Source of the DNA: an uncultured Muribaculaceae bacterium
GTDB lineage: Bacteria; Bacteroidota; Bacteroidia; Bacteroidales; Muribaculaceae
DNA: 24,352 nt
Direction: 5' to 3'
NCBI GenBank assembly: GCA_910578075.1
Contig: CAJTPK010000037.1
Coordinates: 1-24,352 of the forward strand
The number at the start of each line of letters is the position of its first letter. Positions within the stretch are counted from its first letter, which is position 1. Both the position numbers and the translations under genes were made by a program. Positions 1 to 7,861 of this stretch are shown here, one piece after another. The notes under the pieces are model-generated. The model was given only the letters and a program-made list of their open reading frames with translations. It searched no databases and was not told where the DNA came from.

Positions 1-51
1 CACGACCTTTTCGTTACGAATGAAATGCTCTACCAACTGAGCTATTGCGGC
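1..51 (-). tRNA. tRNA-Thr (anticodon CGT), 3' part cut by window edge
   Basis: Read on the minus strand the sequence starts GCCGCAATAGCTCAGTTGG, with an acceptor 5' strand (GCCGCAA), a D arm with GCTC/GAGC stem, and an anticodon loop TTCGTAA giving anticodon CGT, which reads ACG (Thr). The anticodon stem pairs four of five positions (an A-C mismatch next to the loop). The variable region is present, but the T arm and 3' acceptor strand lie beyond base 1, so the gene is partial only because of the window edge. Confidence 0.85.
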
Positions 52-83
52 TGACTGCCCCGGGCGAAACGCCCAAAGCGTTG

Positions 84-91
84 CAAAGTTA
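84..91 (-). promoter_or_regulatory. Possible -7 box (TAACTTTG) for the tRNA gene
   Basis: On the minus strand TAACTTTG matches the Bacteroides -7 consensus TAnnTTTG and lies about 33 bases before the tRNA 5' end, so a start near base 77 would leave a short leader. No convincing TTTG was found at the expected -33 distance, so this is a partial match only. Confidence 0.4.
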
Positions 92-129
92 CAAAAAATT
101 TCTCAATTCTCCTAAGAAACTGTTTAAAT

Positions 130-555
130 TTAGAATATGGGCAGCGTCGAGGTGCTGTCTACATATTTGCGACGGAAGTCTTCATCGCTCATGCAGAGCA
201 TCATGATACCCTGGATGAGTGTCACTATCTCCCAGAGCCCGCAGGTCACGAGTGTCAGAAGGATTGTAAGCAGACCGCCCGCAGTCTTGCCAAGCACAAA
301 ATACTGCACACCAAGACCGCCGACAATTATTGCGAGTATGCCGCAGAGGGTTTTCTTGGATGAGATCTCGGCATTAGCCACGGCCGTCTTGCCGCTGCGC
401 TGCATCAACGCCATCAACTCCGGAAAAGTATAAAGAGGCATCCAGGCGCCGCCATCGCGGCTCACCGGAGTATCGTTGCTGACCGGATACGCCATCATCT
501 GCTCCGCAGACATCGGCCCGATCGTCTGATTGTTCAATGTGATGTAATAACTCAT
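130..555 (-). CDS. GYF_2 and TM2 domain membrane protein
   Basis: The 141-residue protein has an N-terminal GYF_2-like domain (about residues 1-50, with YYITLNNQTIGPMS and GGAWMPLYTFPEL), a short linker, and a C-terminal TM2 domain (about 67-120) with two hydrophobic helices separated by a short turn (GLGVQYFVLGK ... LLTILLTLVTCGLW). This pairing is common in Bacteroidetes; the GYF_2 part is thought to bind peptides and TM2 anchors the protein in the inner membrane, but no specific role is known. I chose the ATG at 555 because the domain begins at once (MSYYIT); an upstream in-frame start would add 12 residues (MIIVKVF...) unlike the family. It is transcribed toward the tRNA gene and follows the GxxExxY gene on the same strand. 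Confidence 0.82.
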   Translation of the reverse strand: MSYYITLNNQTIGPMSAEQMMAYPVSNDTPVSRDGGAWMPLYTFPELMALMQRSGKTAVANAEISSKKTLCGILAIIVGGLGVQYFVLGKTAGGLLTILLTLVTCGLWEIVTLIQGIMMLCMSDEDFRRKYVDSTSTLPIF

Positions 556-595
556 ATTATCTATCTTTTTAAATACTTTTACAATTATCAACTAA

Positions 596-614
596 AAATC
601 CCTAAAAGGGATTT
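596..614 (-). terminator. Hairpin with T-run, possible terminator after the GxxExxY gene
   Basis: Arms at 596-602 (aaatccc) and 608-614 (gggattt) form a perfect 7-bp stem with a 5-base loop. On the minus strand the stem is followed by TTTTTAG. It lies about 90 bases past the GxxExxY stop and just before the TM2 protein, so it could end the former's transcript. The stem is A/T-rich at its base, hence modest confidence. Confidence 0.4.
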
Positions 615-628
615 AATCTGATTTTTTT

Positions 629-655
629 GACCACAGACCCAAAGAAACCATAGCA
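629..655 (+). repeat. Family A repeat, short end block
   Basis: This 27-base block (gaccacag.cccaaag.a.ccatagca) matches the reverse complement of 24129-24155 at 24 of 27 bases, and resembles 22445-22472. It lies just past the stop of the GxxExxY gene. A related block in the opposite orientation lies at 1187-1210 on the other side, so the gene sits between inverted copies. Confidence 0.6.
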
Positions 656-703
656 ATACATTCTGAATACTTTTTCACAACTTATTGATAAATTATTAAT
701 GTA

Positions 704-1096
704 TTAAAACCGTTTACATTTAGGATAATTCCGATCCTTGATTCGGAATGCAAACTTTTCTCCACCATAGTTTATGAGCACACCCTTGTCATAACCGGTA
801 GCAACCAGATAATTTACCAATTGGGCTTCATGCGCTGATGACAATTCACGGCACGCCTTTACCTCAATTATTATATCATTCACGACAATATCAGCCCTGA
901 ACTCTCCAACCATAATCCCCTTATAATACACTGGTAATGAATAATACACTGGTAATGAAACTTCCTTCTCCGCATGTAATCCCAAACTCTCTAATTCGAA
1001 CATCAATGCATTCTTATAGACAGATTCAAGATAACCTGACGCAAGATTTATTCGCACCTCATAGGCAGCTTTATTTATTAATTCCAACAGTTCCAT
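704..1096 (-). CDS. GxxExxY protein (PDDEXK-like fold)
   Basis: The protein carries the signature GYLESVY (GxxExxY) near its N terminus and a nuclease-like core FRADIVVNDIIIEVKA that fits the D...ExK pattern of PDDEXK folds. Family members are about 120-135 residues and of unproven function; they recur in Bacteroidetes and other phyla. I chose the ATG at 1096 (MELLELINKAAYEV, 130 residues) because it matches the usual family start; the frame stays open upstream to a TTG at 1147 and other ATGs are possible. One oddity is a six-residue in-frame insertion made by a perfect 18-bp tandem duplication, giving LPVYYSLPVYYKG. The gene is divergent from parC and lies between inverted family A blocks. 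Confidence 0.8.
   Translation of the reverse strand: MELLELINKAAYEVRINLASGYLESVYKNALMFELESLGLHAEKEVSLPVYYSLPVYYKGIMVGEFRADIVVNDIIIEVKACRELSSAHEAQLVNYLVATGYDKGVLINYGGEKFAFRIKDRNYPKCKRF
923..958. repeat. Perfect 18-bp tandem duplication inside the GxxExxY gene
   Basis: Bases 923-940 and 941-958 are identical copies of ataatacactggtaatga. The unit is a multiple of three, so it adds six residues without breaking the frame. It falls between the GxxExxY motif and the predicted PDDEXK core. Confidence 0.9.
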
Positions 1097-1186
1097 AATC
1101 AGTGCTATTATAATATTAAACATCTTAGAACCATTTATTTGCATCAAATTTCAGCAATTTAGATTATTTAAAAAATCTGAGACAAA

Positions 1187-1210
1187 CTATGGTTCTTTGG
1201 TTCTTTGGTC
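1187..1210 (-). repeat. Family A repeat, short end block (inverted)
   Basis: The minus strand reads gaccaaagaaccaaagaacc then atag, a relative of the accatag end block at 629-655, 22445-22472 and 24129-24155. It lies in the spacer between the divergent GxxExxY and parC genes (1148-1341). The rest of that spacer is A/T-rich and holds only weak promoter-like words: TAATTTTG on the minus strand at 1235-1242 and TAACTTTA on the plus strand at 1265-1272, neither with a well-placed -33 box. Confidence 0.5.
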
Positions 1211-1341
1211 TTAAATTTAGCTATGGTCGTTTTGCAAAATTAAAAATTTTTGCAAAAAAATTGTTAACTTTACAGAAGAAATTTGAGAATTTAACATTGT
1301 AGTTGTCAAAAATTATTTCTTCTTATCATTAGCCTTTCACA

Positions 1342-4002
1342 ATGTCTGATAATAACGATTTTTCCAACAATATAGAACACAACACTTCTTCCTCGCCTAC
1401 GGAGAGGAAGACGGTGCTGTCGGGAATGTTCCGCGACTGGTATCTGGAGTACGCAAGCTATGTGATCCTGGAGCGCGCCGTGCCACATATCGAGGATGGC
1501 CTGAAGCCGGTGCAGCGACGCATCCTGCATTCCATGCAGACTCTCGATGACGGCCGATTCAATAAAGTGGCTAATATCGTGGGTAACACGATGCAGTATC
1601 ACCCGCACGGTGACGCCTCCATCGGTGATGCGCTCGTGCAACTCGGACAGAAGGAATTGCTTGTCGACACACAGGGAAACTGGGGGAATATACTGACCGG
1701 CGACTCGGCTGCCGCACCCCGATATATCGAGGCGCGTCTCTCTGAATTCGCCATCGAAACTGCGTTCAGTCCCAAGATCACGGAGTGGACCCTCTCCTAC
1801 GACGGACGTAAGCGCGAACCGGTGACTCTGCCGATGAAGTTCCCGCTCCTCCTCGCGCAAGGCGTGGAAGGTATCGCGGTGGGTCTGTCGTCAAAGATAC
1901 TGCCCCATAATTTCAATGAGATAATTGACGCTGCCGTGGAATATCTCCACGACCGTCCGTTCAAGCTGCTTCCCGATTTCCAGACCGGGGGACTGCTGGA
2001 TGTCTCTAAATATAACGATGGCGGTCGCGGCGGCTCAGTGAAGGTGCGCGCCAAGATCGAGAAAATAGACAACAAGACCCTCGCCATCACCGAACTGCCT
2101 TTCGGCAAGACCACCTCTACCCTTATCTCCTCGATCTTAGGAGCCATGGAGAAGGGGAAGATCAAGATACGCAAGGTAGATGACAACACTGCCGCCACAG
2201 CGGAGATATTAGTGCATCTGATTCCGGGAACATCATCCGACAAGGCTATTGACGCGCTCTACGCCTTTACCGACTGTGAGGTGTCGATCTCACCCAACTG
2301 CTGCGTGATCCGCGACCGCAAGCCGGAGTTTCTGACTGTCTCCGACCTGCTCCGCTATTCCGTTGACCATACACAGGAGATGCTACGTCAGGAGCTGGAG
2401 ATAAAACTCGGCGAGACCCGCGAGCAGCAGCTCTTCGCTTCGCTGGAGAAAATATTCATCGAGGAGCGGATGTATAAGGATGAGCTGGTGGAACAGGCGA
2501 AAGACATGGAGACAGCCATCCGACGTGTCGACGCGCTTCTCAATCCGTTCAAGCCTTCATTCTTCCGCGAAGTCACCGATGAAGACCTCATAAAGCTTTG
2601 GGAGATCAAGATGGGACGCATTCTGAAATTCAATTCTCAGAAAGCCGATGAGAAGATAGCGCGTCTCGATGAGGAGATCGCCCGCCTCGAATATGATCTC
2701 GACCATATCGTGGAATTCACCGAGAAATGGTATGTGCATCTCAAGGAGAAATACGGTCATAACTTCCCGCGACGCACCGTGATCCGCAGCTTCGATTCCA
2801 TCGAGGCCACCAAGGTGGCTGAAGCCAATAAACGTTTCTACTATGACGCGGAGGGTGGCTTTATCGGTACCGGCCTGAAGGATAAGGAATTCCGGTTCAC
2901 ATGCTCAGACATTGACGACATACTGGTTATCTACCGCGACGGCACATATAAGATCGTGCGCGTACAGGAGAAACTTTATGTAGGCAAGAAGGTGATACAT
3001 CTCGGTGTATTCAAGAAGAATGACAAGCGCACCATATACAACGTGATCTACCGCAACGGTAAACGCGGCAATTACTATATGAAGCGGTTCTACATCACCG
3101 GACTCACACGCGAGAAGGATTACAACATCACCAAGGGCGTGGAAGGCTCGCGCATTGAATGGCTCACCTGCAACCCCAACGGGGAGGCTGAGACCGTACG
3201 CGTGTCGCTTAAGGATGAGATCAACGAGACAGGAAGGCGCCCACGCAATCTGGAGCTGTATGTGAATTTCTCCGAACTGGCGGTGAAAGGCAAGGAATCG
3301 CTCGGAAACCTCGTGACAAAATATCAGATCAAGAGCATATCTCTCGAAAAGCGGGGATCAAGCACACTTGGCGGACGCGAGGTATGGTTCGACCGCGATG
3401 TGCTCCGTCTCAATTATGACGGACGCGGTGAAAGCCTCGGCATCTTCCAGGGAGATGACAAGGTGCTCATAATAACCAAGGATGGTGAATATTTCACCTC
3501 GACATATTCCGACACCAACCATTACGAGGACAACATATTGCGCATTGAGAAATTCGATCCGCACAAGGTCTGGACACTCGCTCTAAACGATGCATCTTTA
3601 GGATATCCCTACCTTAAGCGGTTTGAATTCGAGGCATCAGCCAAACCTCAGAGATTTGTCGGCAGCGAACCGGAATCGAGCATCATCCTGCTCACCGACA
3701 CGCCATATGCGCGTCTGCAGGTAACCTTCGGCGGCGCGGACGCAGTGCGTCCGGCGCTTGAGATCGAGACAGAAGACTTCATCGGAGTGAAGAGCTTCAA
3801 GGCAAAAGGGAAACGCATCTCCACCTACAACATCGCGGAGATCACGGAACTCGAGCCTACCCGCTTCCCCGAGCCCCCGGCCGACGAATCCCCGGTAGAC
3901 TCAGAAGTCCCAGTTGACTCAGAAGCCCCAGTTGACTCAGTTGACCCAGCAGCCCCATCATCCCCATCCACCCCCGACCAACCCTCACTCTTCGACTTCT
4001 AA
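1342..4002 (+). CDS. parC: DNA topoisomerase IV subunit A (ParC; GyrA/ParC family)
   Basis: Topoisomerase IV subunit A cuts and rejoins DNA to decatenate daughter chromosomes, working with ParE, which is not in this window. The 886-residue protein shows the breakage-reunion domain: VERAVPHIEDGLKPVQRR-type motif near residues 45-60, HPHGDASIGDALV around 87-99, and AAAPRYIEARLS with catalytic Tyr128. A coiled-coil stretch lies around 430-470. The C-terminal half has degenerate beta-pinwheel-like repeats rather than a clear GyrA box, favouring ParC over GyrA, as does the usual Bacteroidales ParC length. The last ~50 residues are a Pro/Asp/Ser-rich tail with 18-bp DNA repeats. The start is an ATG with family-like sequence beginning about 20 residues later. 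Its stop overlaps the next gene's start (TAATG), implying translational coupling. Confidence 0.92.
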   Translation: MSDNNDFSNNIEHNTSSSPTERKTVLSGMFRDWYLEYASYVILERAVPHIEDGLKPVQRRILHSMQTLDDGRFNKVANIVGNTMQYHPHGDASIGDALVQLGQKELLVDTQGNWGNILTGDSAAAPRYIEARLSEFAIETAFSPKITEWTLSYDGRKREPVTLPMKFPLLLAQGVEGIAVGLSSKILPHNFNEIIDAAVEYLHDRPFKLLPDFQTGGLLDVSKYNDGGRGGSVKVRAKIEKIDNKTLAITELPFGKTTSTLISSILGAMEKGKIKIRKVDDNTAATAEILVHLIPGTSSDKAIDALYAFTDCEVSISPNCCVIRDRKPEFLTVSDLLRYSVDHTQEMLRQELEIKLGETREQQLFASLEKIFIEERMYKDELVEQAKDMETAIRRVDALLNPFKPSFFREVTDEDLIKLWEIKMGRILKFNSQKADEKIARLDEEIARLEYDLDHIVEFTEKWYVHLKEKYGHNFPRRTVIRSFDSIEATKVAEANKRFYYDAEGGFIGTGLKDKEFRFTCSDIDDILVIYRDGTYKIVRVQEKLYVGKKVIHLGVFKKNDKRTIYNVIYRNGKRGNYYMKRFYITGLTREKDYNITKGVEGSRIEWLTCNPNGEAETVRVSLKDEINETGRRPRNLELYVNFSELAVKGKESLGNLVTKYQIKSISLEKRGSSTLGGREVWFDRDVLRLNYDGRGESLGIFQGDDKVLIITKDGEYFTSTYSDTNHYEDNILRIEKFDPHKVWTLALNDASLGYPYLKRFEFEASAKPQRFVGSEPESSIILLTDTPYARLQVTFGGADAVRPALEIETEDFIGVKSFKAKGKRISTYNIAEITELEPTRFPEPPADESPVDSEVPVDSEAPVDSVDPAAPSSPSTPDQPSLFDF
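3898..3942. repeat. 18-bp tandem repeat in the parC tail
   Basis: Units at 3898-3915 and 3916-3933 (gactcagaagYcccagtt) differ at one base, and a half unit follows at 3934-3942. They encode repeated PVDSE-like residues in the acidic, proline-rich C-terminal tail and keep the reading frame. Confidence 0.85.
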
Positions 4003-4832
4003 TGAGAATAATCAAAATTATATTAATGCTCTTGATAGCGGGTTATGCCACTCAAGGCATAGCTCAAGAGAGAGAAGAGTCGCGGCCTGTCGTGCAGGAG
4101 TATCGCGTGGAGGTGGGTGGTGGCACCGCGTTGTCGACTTACCTGTCGCCGCTGCGCTACGATGGCACTGTCATCGGTGTCTCAGGACAGTGGACAAAGG
4201 CATCGCAATGGGCTCCGGAATCGCTGGTGATGCAGTTTAACGCCGCCTTGAACATGCGTGACTATCTGAATCCTGCAAGGACTGCCTCGATGATCGGTTT
4301 CGACGGCATGTTCGCATGGGGTATGCAATGGCGAAAACGTCTGCCATATTCCCTGCAGGTGACAGCCGGTGGATCAGCAGACATCGATGCCGGATGTCTA
4401 TACCTCACCCGCAATGGGAATAACCCGGTGAGCGTGCTTGCCTCGGCATCATTAGATATCAATGCCTCCCTTTCATGGCGCTTCAAGATCGGGAGACTCC
4501 CGATGCTGCTCTCGGATGAAATCCGTATACCTACCATCGGATGCTTCTTCTCTCCGGAATATGGCGAGACATATTATGAGATATGGCTTGGCAACCACAA
4601 GGGGCTGGCACATTGCGGCTGGTGGGGAAACAGATTCTGCATCAACAACCTGCTTTCGCTCAAACTCGATTTCGGACGCACGGCAATGGAGGTGGGATAC
4701 CGGTATGACTACCGCTCCTCATGGGCAAACCAACTGAACACACAGCTCTCGACACATTCCTTTGTCATCGGCATCATACCGCATGGACTCGGGCTCAAAC
4801 GCCCCGCACGCATCAACTCCCCATTCTTCTAA
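4002..4832 (+). CDS. Exported protein of unknown function, possibly DUF3316-like
   Basis: The 276-residue protein has a clear signal peptide (MRIIKIILMLLIAGYATQGIAQ, cut near AQ) and a mature part rich in aromatic residues and alternating polar/hydrophobic segments, with many Trp/Tyr/Gly, suggesting a beta-rich periplasmic or outer-membrane protein. No lipobox, catalytic motif or long internal membrane helix is visible. The start overlaps the parC stop by one base, so it is very likely co-translated with parC. Proteins annotated DUF3316 in Bacteroidales have similar size and export signals, and I suspect this family from memory, but cannot confirm it. The link to parC may reflect shared transcription rather than shared function. 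The next 490 bases are non-coding repeats. Confidence 0.75.
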   Translation: MRIIKIILMLLIAGYATQGIAQEREESRPVVQEYRVEVGGGTALSTYLSPLRYDGTVIGVSGQWTKASQWAPESLVMQFNAALNMRDYLNPARTASMIGFDGMFAWGMQWRKRLPYSLQVTAGGSADIDAGCLYLTRNGNNPVSVLASASLDINASLSWRFKIGRLPMLLSDEIRIPTIGCFFSPEYGETYYEIWLGNHKGLAHCGWWGNRFCINNLLSLKLDFGRTAMEVGYRYDYRSSWANQLNTQLSTHSFVIGIIPHGLGLKRPARINSPFF

Positions 4833-5163
4833 CCATCCTCCTCAAACCATCATATTCTCCAATAATTTCTCAAACCATTATAACCATGAGTAACCATTGT
4901 GATTATCAAACTTTTAAAACTAATTTTTCAAACCATTATAACCATGGGTAACCATTTTATTTTGGCAATTAAAACCAAATCATTGAAACCATTATAACCA
5001 TTTAAAAGCTTCGCTTTTGCAAAGACGCGAATGAGTGTCAAACCTCTGGTTCTTTGGATATATTTAGTTAGTAATGAGGAGTTAGTAATTAGGAGTTCCT
5101 TTAGCGTCAAACTTTTAGCGTCAAACCAAAAGCGGAGCTTTTGATTGGTTTTAATGGTTTAAT

Positions 5164-5188
5164 GATTCAATTATCAATTAATTGAATC
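5164..5188. repeat. Perfect 10-bp inverted repeat (5-base loop)
   Basis: Bases 5164-5173 (gattcaatta) and 5179-5188 (taattgaatc) are perfectly complementary around the loop tcaat. It lies in the right arm of the family A block. It has no T-run and no G/C-rich base, so it is not a typical terminator. Confidence 0.7.
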
Positions 5189-5202
5189 AACAATGGTTTT
5201 TA

Positions 5203-5298
5203 AATGGTTATAATGGTTTGAAGGAAATAGTTTGAGGCAAAATGGTTTCCAATGGTTATAATGGTTTGAGGGAAATAGTTTGAGGCAAAATGGTTATA
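5203..5298. repeat. 48-bp tandem duplication in the family A right arm
   Basis: Units 5203-5250 and 5251-5298 both begin aatggttataatggtttga and continue with ggaaatagtttgaggcaaaa. They differ at one internal base and at the last few positions. The second unit ends 27 bases before the chosen start codon of the S41 peptidase gene, so this array forms that gene's upstream region. Confidence 0.85.
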
Positions 5299-5325
5299 AT
5301 GATTTGAGAAAAAAACTTGATTGAT

Positions 5326-6354
5326 ATGAAAAATAAATGGATAGTCGGTTTATTGACATTAGTGGCAACGGTATGCCTGTCCGCCTGTCATGATGCTCCG
5401 GAGTATAAGGATGATCCTTATGGCAATTTCGATGCGTTGACAGCTATTGTCGGCGAACGCTACTGCTTCTTTGCCGAGAAGGGGATCGACTGGGATGCGA
5501 CATGCCGGGAATACCGCACACGTGTATCCCCAAACACCAACTCCTTTGAGCTCTTCGAAATATGCTCGGAGTTGCTCGATGAGCTCCAGGATGGTCATGT
5601 AAACCTCTCCTCTCGTTTCAACACAAGCTATTACCGTAAATGGTGGAGCGACTATCCCCAGGATTTCAACCTGCGCACCCTCCAGCAGTATTATCTTGAT
5701 TTCGATTACATGCAGACCTCCGGCATTTCTTACAAAATGCTGACCAATGAGATCGGCTACATGTATTACCCCTCTTTCTCATCGGGCATAAGCTCCACGA
5801 GCCTGGATTATATACTTGCCATACTGTATGACTCAAAAGGGTTGATCATCGATATCCGCAACAACGGAGGGGGCATGCTCACCAATATAAACACTCTGGT
5901 AGGACGCTTCATCGATCGCAAGACAATCGGCGGATACATCCGCCATAAGACCGGACCCGCGCATGACGCATTCTCCGACCCTTATCCGATTGAATACGAA
6001 CCGGCTTCAGATACGAAGCATGTGAAATATATGGGGAAACCGATCATCGTGCTCACCAACCGGTCATGCTTCTCTGCCGCCAACGATTTCGTAGCGGTAA
6101 TGAAGACCCTGCCGAATGTGCGTATCGTAGGAGCACGCACTGGCGGAGGAGGGGGACTCCCCTTCTCTTCGGAATTGCCCAACGGATGGTCCGTGCGATT
6201 CTCTGCATGCCCTATCAACGACAACGATGACCGCTCTACCGAATTCGGCATCGATCCTTCGCCGGGATGCGAGGTGCATTGCAGCGATGAGGAACTTGCT
6301 GCCGGGAAAGACGCAATCCTTGACTTCGCCATCTCCCTGCTCAGCAGCAAATGA
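5326..6354 (+). CDS. S41-family peptidase, lipoprotein (tricorn-like type)
   Basis: This 342-residue protein begins with a lipoprotein signal ending LSAC (Cys21), so it is probably anchored in a membrane facing the periplasm or cell surface. The S41 fold is indicated by LQDGHVNL (candidate catalytic His91), GLIIDIRNNGGG (about 172-183) and TNRSCFSAANDF (candidate nucleophile Ser250). The Lys of the C-terminal-processing peptidase dyad, expected about 25 residues after the Ser, is Gly within GARTGGGGGLP. That is usual for tricorn-like S41 proteins, which use His instead, so activity is still plausible. No PDZ domain is obvious. I chose the ATG at 5326 over a TTG at 5317 because the signal peptide begins there (MKNKWIVGLL). 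The gene ends 3 bases from the convergent stop of the next gene. Confidence 0.85.
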   Translation: MKNKWIVGLLTLVATVCLSACHDAPEYKDDPYGNFDALTAIVGERYCFFAEKGIDWDATCREYRTRVSPNTNSFELFEICSELLDELQDGHVNLSSRFNTSYYRKWWSDYPQDFNLRTLQQYYLDFDYMQTSGISYKMLTNEIGYMYYPSFSSGISSTSLDYILAILYDSKGLIIDIRNNGGGMLTNINTLVGRFIDRKTIGGYIRHKTGPAHDAFSDPYPIEYEPASDTKHVKYMGKPIIVLTNRSCFSAANDFVAVMKTLPNVRIVGARTGGGGGLPFSSELPNGWSVRFSACPINDNDDRSTEFGIDPSPGCEVHCSDEELAAGKDAILDFAISLLSSK

Positions 6355-6357
6355 CCC

Positions 6358-6591
6358 TTATTTAGCGTAACCGAGGATAACAGGAGATTTCACGTCAACA
6401 CCATATTTGGCAGCGAAACGCAATATGGCTCTCGCGAGCTTAGGTTTCAGCTCCTCCGGACAATAGCGGAAATAAGCCTCGGCGGCACGCACATGCGTGG
6501 CGTCAGGCATTGGGTACTCTCTCCTTTCAGGCAGACCGAACATGTTATCGGGAAGATCTTTTCTCTCTTCAGCATCTAATATATCTTTCAT
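6358..6591 (-). CDS. Small DUF6582-like protein
   Basis: The 77-residue soluble protein has an acidic N terminus and a conserved-looking core FGLPERREYPMPDATHVRAA followed by two predicted helices (AEAYFRYCPEELKPKLARAI and RFAAKYGVD). The pattern of a short F..P..R.YP..D..H...A motif and a helical tail resembles DUF6582 proteins, some of which are found near or fused to phage prohead-protease genes; function is unknown. No signal peptide or membrane segment is present. It converges on the S41 gene with only 3 bases between stops, so the two transcripts may overlap. Its upstream region includes the family B repeat at 6656-6768. Identity is by memory of motif only. Confidence 0.65.
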   Translation of the reverse strand: MKDILDAEERKDLPDNMFGLPERREYPMPDATHVRAAEAYFRYCPEELKPKLARAILRFAAKYGVDVKSPVILGYAK

Positions 6592-6655
6592 AGCAAAAAA
6601 ATTAATTGTTTAATTATGTAAAACGCATTCTGAAAGCGTATATATTAATATTCGG

Positions 6656-6768
6656 ACAAAGTCACGGAGCTGGTGCATCTGTCTCTGCGACTCAGCAGGA
6701 GTGGTAACGACCTCCGCGCCGAATCGACCGGCTTAAATTCTTTGCGACTCCGCGACTCTGCGTGATTA
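6656..6768 (-). repeat. Family B repeat, copy 1
   Basis: On the minus strand it reads atcacgcagagtcgcggag, then a cactcctgctgag core and a gcaccagctccgtgac end. The same order of words is present at 23905-24040 (plus strand) and, in this orientation, at 22560-22640. A short copy of its start lies inverted at 8514-8557. It fills most of the 226-base spacer before manA. No gene was seen in it. Confidence 0.65.
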
Positions 6769-6817
6769 AAAATTTTACCGGTCATTAATAATATTATAAC
6801 AACTAAAGTAGGAAAAT

Positions 6818-7777
6818 ATGTGGATTTTTAAACCGATTTTAAAACAGACGATATGGGGAGGCGACAAGATTGCCCCCTACAAAGAGATCGACAGCGACTT
6901 GGAGAACGTTGGCGAGAGCTGGGAGCTCTCCGGAGTCAAAGGTTCGGAATCTGTTGTGTCCGAGGGTCCGGATGCCGGTCTTACCCTTCCGGAACTCATC
7001 GACCGCTACGGAGCTGCACTGTTGGGGAGCCGTAATTACGATCGGTTCGGCAACCGTTTTCCTCTCCTTATCAAATTCATTGATGCCCGTGAGGATCTGT
7101 CGGTGCAGGTGCATCCAGATGATACCATGGCGCAGAAATATGGCGAACCGAATGGCAAGACGGAGATGTGGTACGTATTGGATGCGGCTCCCGGTGCCAA
7201 GCTTGCAAACGGTTTCCGCAATCCTGTCAACCCGCAAGACTATGAAGCGCTTGTGGAAAGCGGAGAGATCGAGAATGTGCTGAACTTCGTGGAGATAAAG
7301 GAAGGTGACACTTACTTCATACCGGCCGGACGTGTACACGCCATTGGCAAAGGCGCATTCGTGGCAGAGATTCAGCAGACCTCTGATGCCACCTACCGAC
7401 TTTACGATTACCATCGCAAAGACAAAAATGGTAACGAACGCGAACTTCACACGGCATTAGCCAAAGAGGCGGCGAACTTCAACGACACTGATGGTAATCC
7501 GGTAGCATATACGGCAAAAGAGAACGTGCCGGTGAATCTTGTACGTTGCCCGTTCTTCACAACCAACGTGCTTGAGGCTGACCATGAGCTTGTGCGCGAC
7601 TACAGCGAGAACGACTCCTTCGTAGCGCTGATAATCACCGGAGGCGCGGCGACACTCAGCAGCGGCGACGACACGCTCCACGTGCACCACGGACAGACCG
7701 TCCTCATCCCCGCATCGGCAAAAAGCGTCACCATCGCTCCCTCCCCAACCGTCTCGCTCCTCGAGACCTACATCTGA
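6818..7777 (+). CDS. manA: Mannose-6-phosphate isomerase, class I
   Basis: This enzyme interconverts fructose-6-phosphate and mannose-6-phosphate in the cytoplasm, linking central metabolism with mannose use and GDP-mannose supply. The 319-residue length is typical of the short bacterial class I form. Metal ligands are visible: QVHPDD (Gln97, His99), KTEMWY (Glu116) and GRVHAIG (His174). The N terminus WGGDKI and the substrate-pocket segment QQTSDATYRLYDY (about 185-198) also fit. The ATG at 6818 starts directly with the conserved FKPILKQTIWGG. It is monocistronic here, with a repeat block upstream and a strong terminator 40 bases downstream. No odd residues were seen. Confidence 0.95.
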   Translation: MWIFKPILKQTIWGGDKIAPYKEIDSDLENVGESWELSGVKGSESVVSEGPDAGLTLPELIDRYGAALLGSRNYDRFGNRFPLLIKFIDAREDLSVQVHPDDTMAQKYGEPNGKTEMWYVLDAAPGAKLANGFRNPVNPQDYEALVESGEIENVLNFVEIKEGDTYFIPAGRVHAIGKGAFVAEIQQTSDATYRLYDYHRKDKNGNERELHTALAKEAANFNDTDGNPVAYTAKENVPVNLVRCPFFTTNVLEADHELVRDYSENDSFVALIITGGAATLSSGDDTLHVHHGQTVLIPASAKSVTIAPSPTVSLLETYI

Positions 7778-7816
7778 CCCTACGCCGACACACCAGTCGC
7801 ATAATGACCGTATACA

Positions 7817-7851
7817 CAAAGAAGCCGGAGCAGCGCGCTCCGGCTTCTTTG
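7817..7851. terminator. Strong terminator hairpin after manA
   Basis: Arms 7817-7831 (caaagaagccggagc) and 7837-7851 (gctccggcttctttg) pair perfectly over 15 bp around a 5-base loop. The A-rich and T-rich arm ends allow use in either direction, ending manA on the plus strand and the decayed toxin region on the minus strand. Confidence 0.85.
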
Positions 7852-7861
7852 CGTATCTATA

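Larger units (their letters stand above)
4867..5309. repeat. Family A repeat block, inverted arms without cargo
   Basis: The gene-free stretch 4833-5325 is built of repeats. The left arm has aaaccattataaccat words near 4871, 4929 and 4985, then an aaaagc-ttc-gctttt hairpin (5003-5017) and a gacgcga word. The centre (5040-5115) has ggttctttgg, tatttagttag and ggagttagtaattaggagtt. The right arm is the reverse: gcgtcaaaccaaaagcggagctttt, then repeated tggttataatggtttga words, including a 48-bp tandem duplication. The same parts in the same order recur at 21.9-22.5 kb and, inverted, at 24.1-24.3 kb. No open frame of note lies inside. Confidence 0.8.

Noticed and set aside
1306..1860. 184-residue open frame on the minus strand
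   Set aside because: It overlaps the start of parC in antisense, is rich in Arg/His/Ser and shows no family motif; parC is unmistakable on the other strand.
5326..6354. Inactivated S41 peptidase because the catalytic Lys is missing
   Set aside because: Tricorn-like S41 members normally lack this Lys and use a His; His91 and Ser250 candidates are both present, so this is not evidence of loss.
6839..7450. 203-residue open frame on the minus strand
   Set aside because: Antisense shadow of manA with no recognisable domain; manA has all of its metal ligands on the plus strand.
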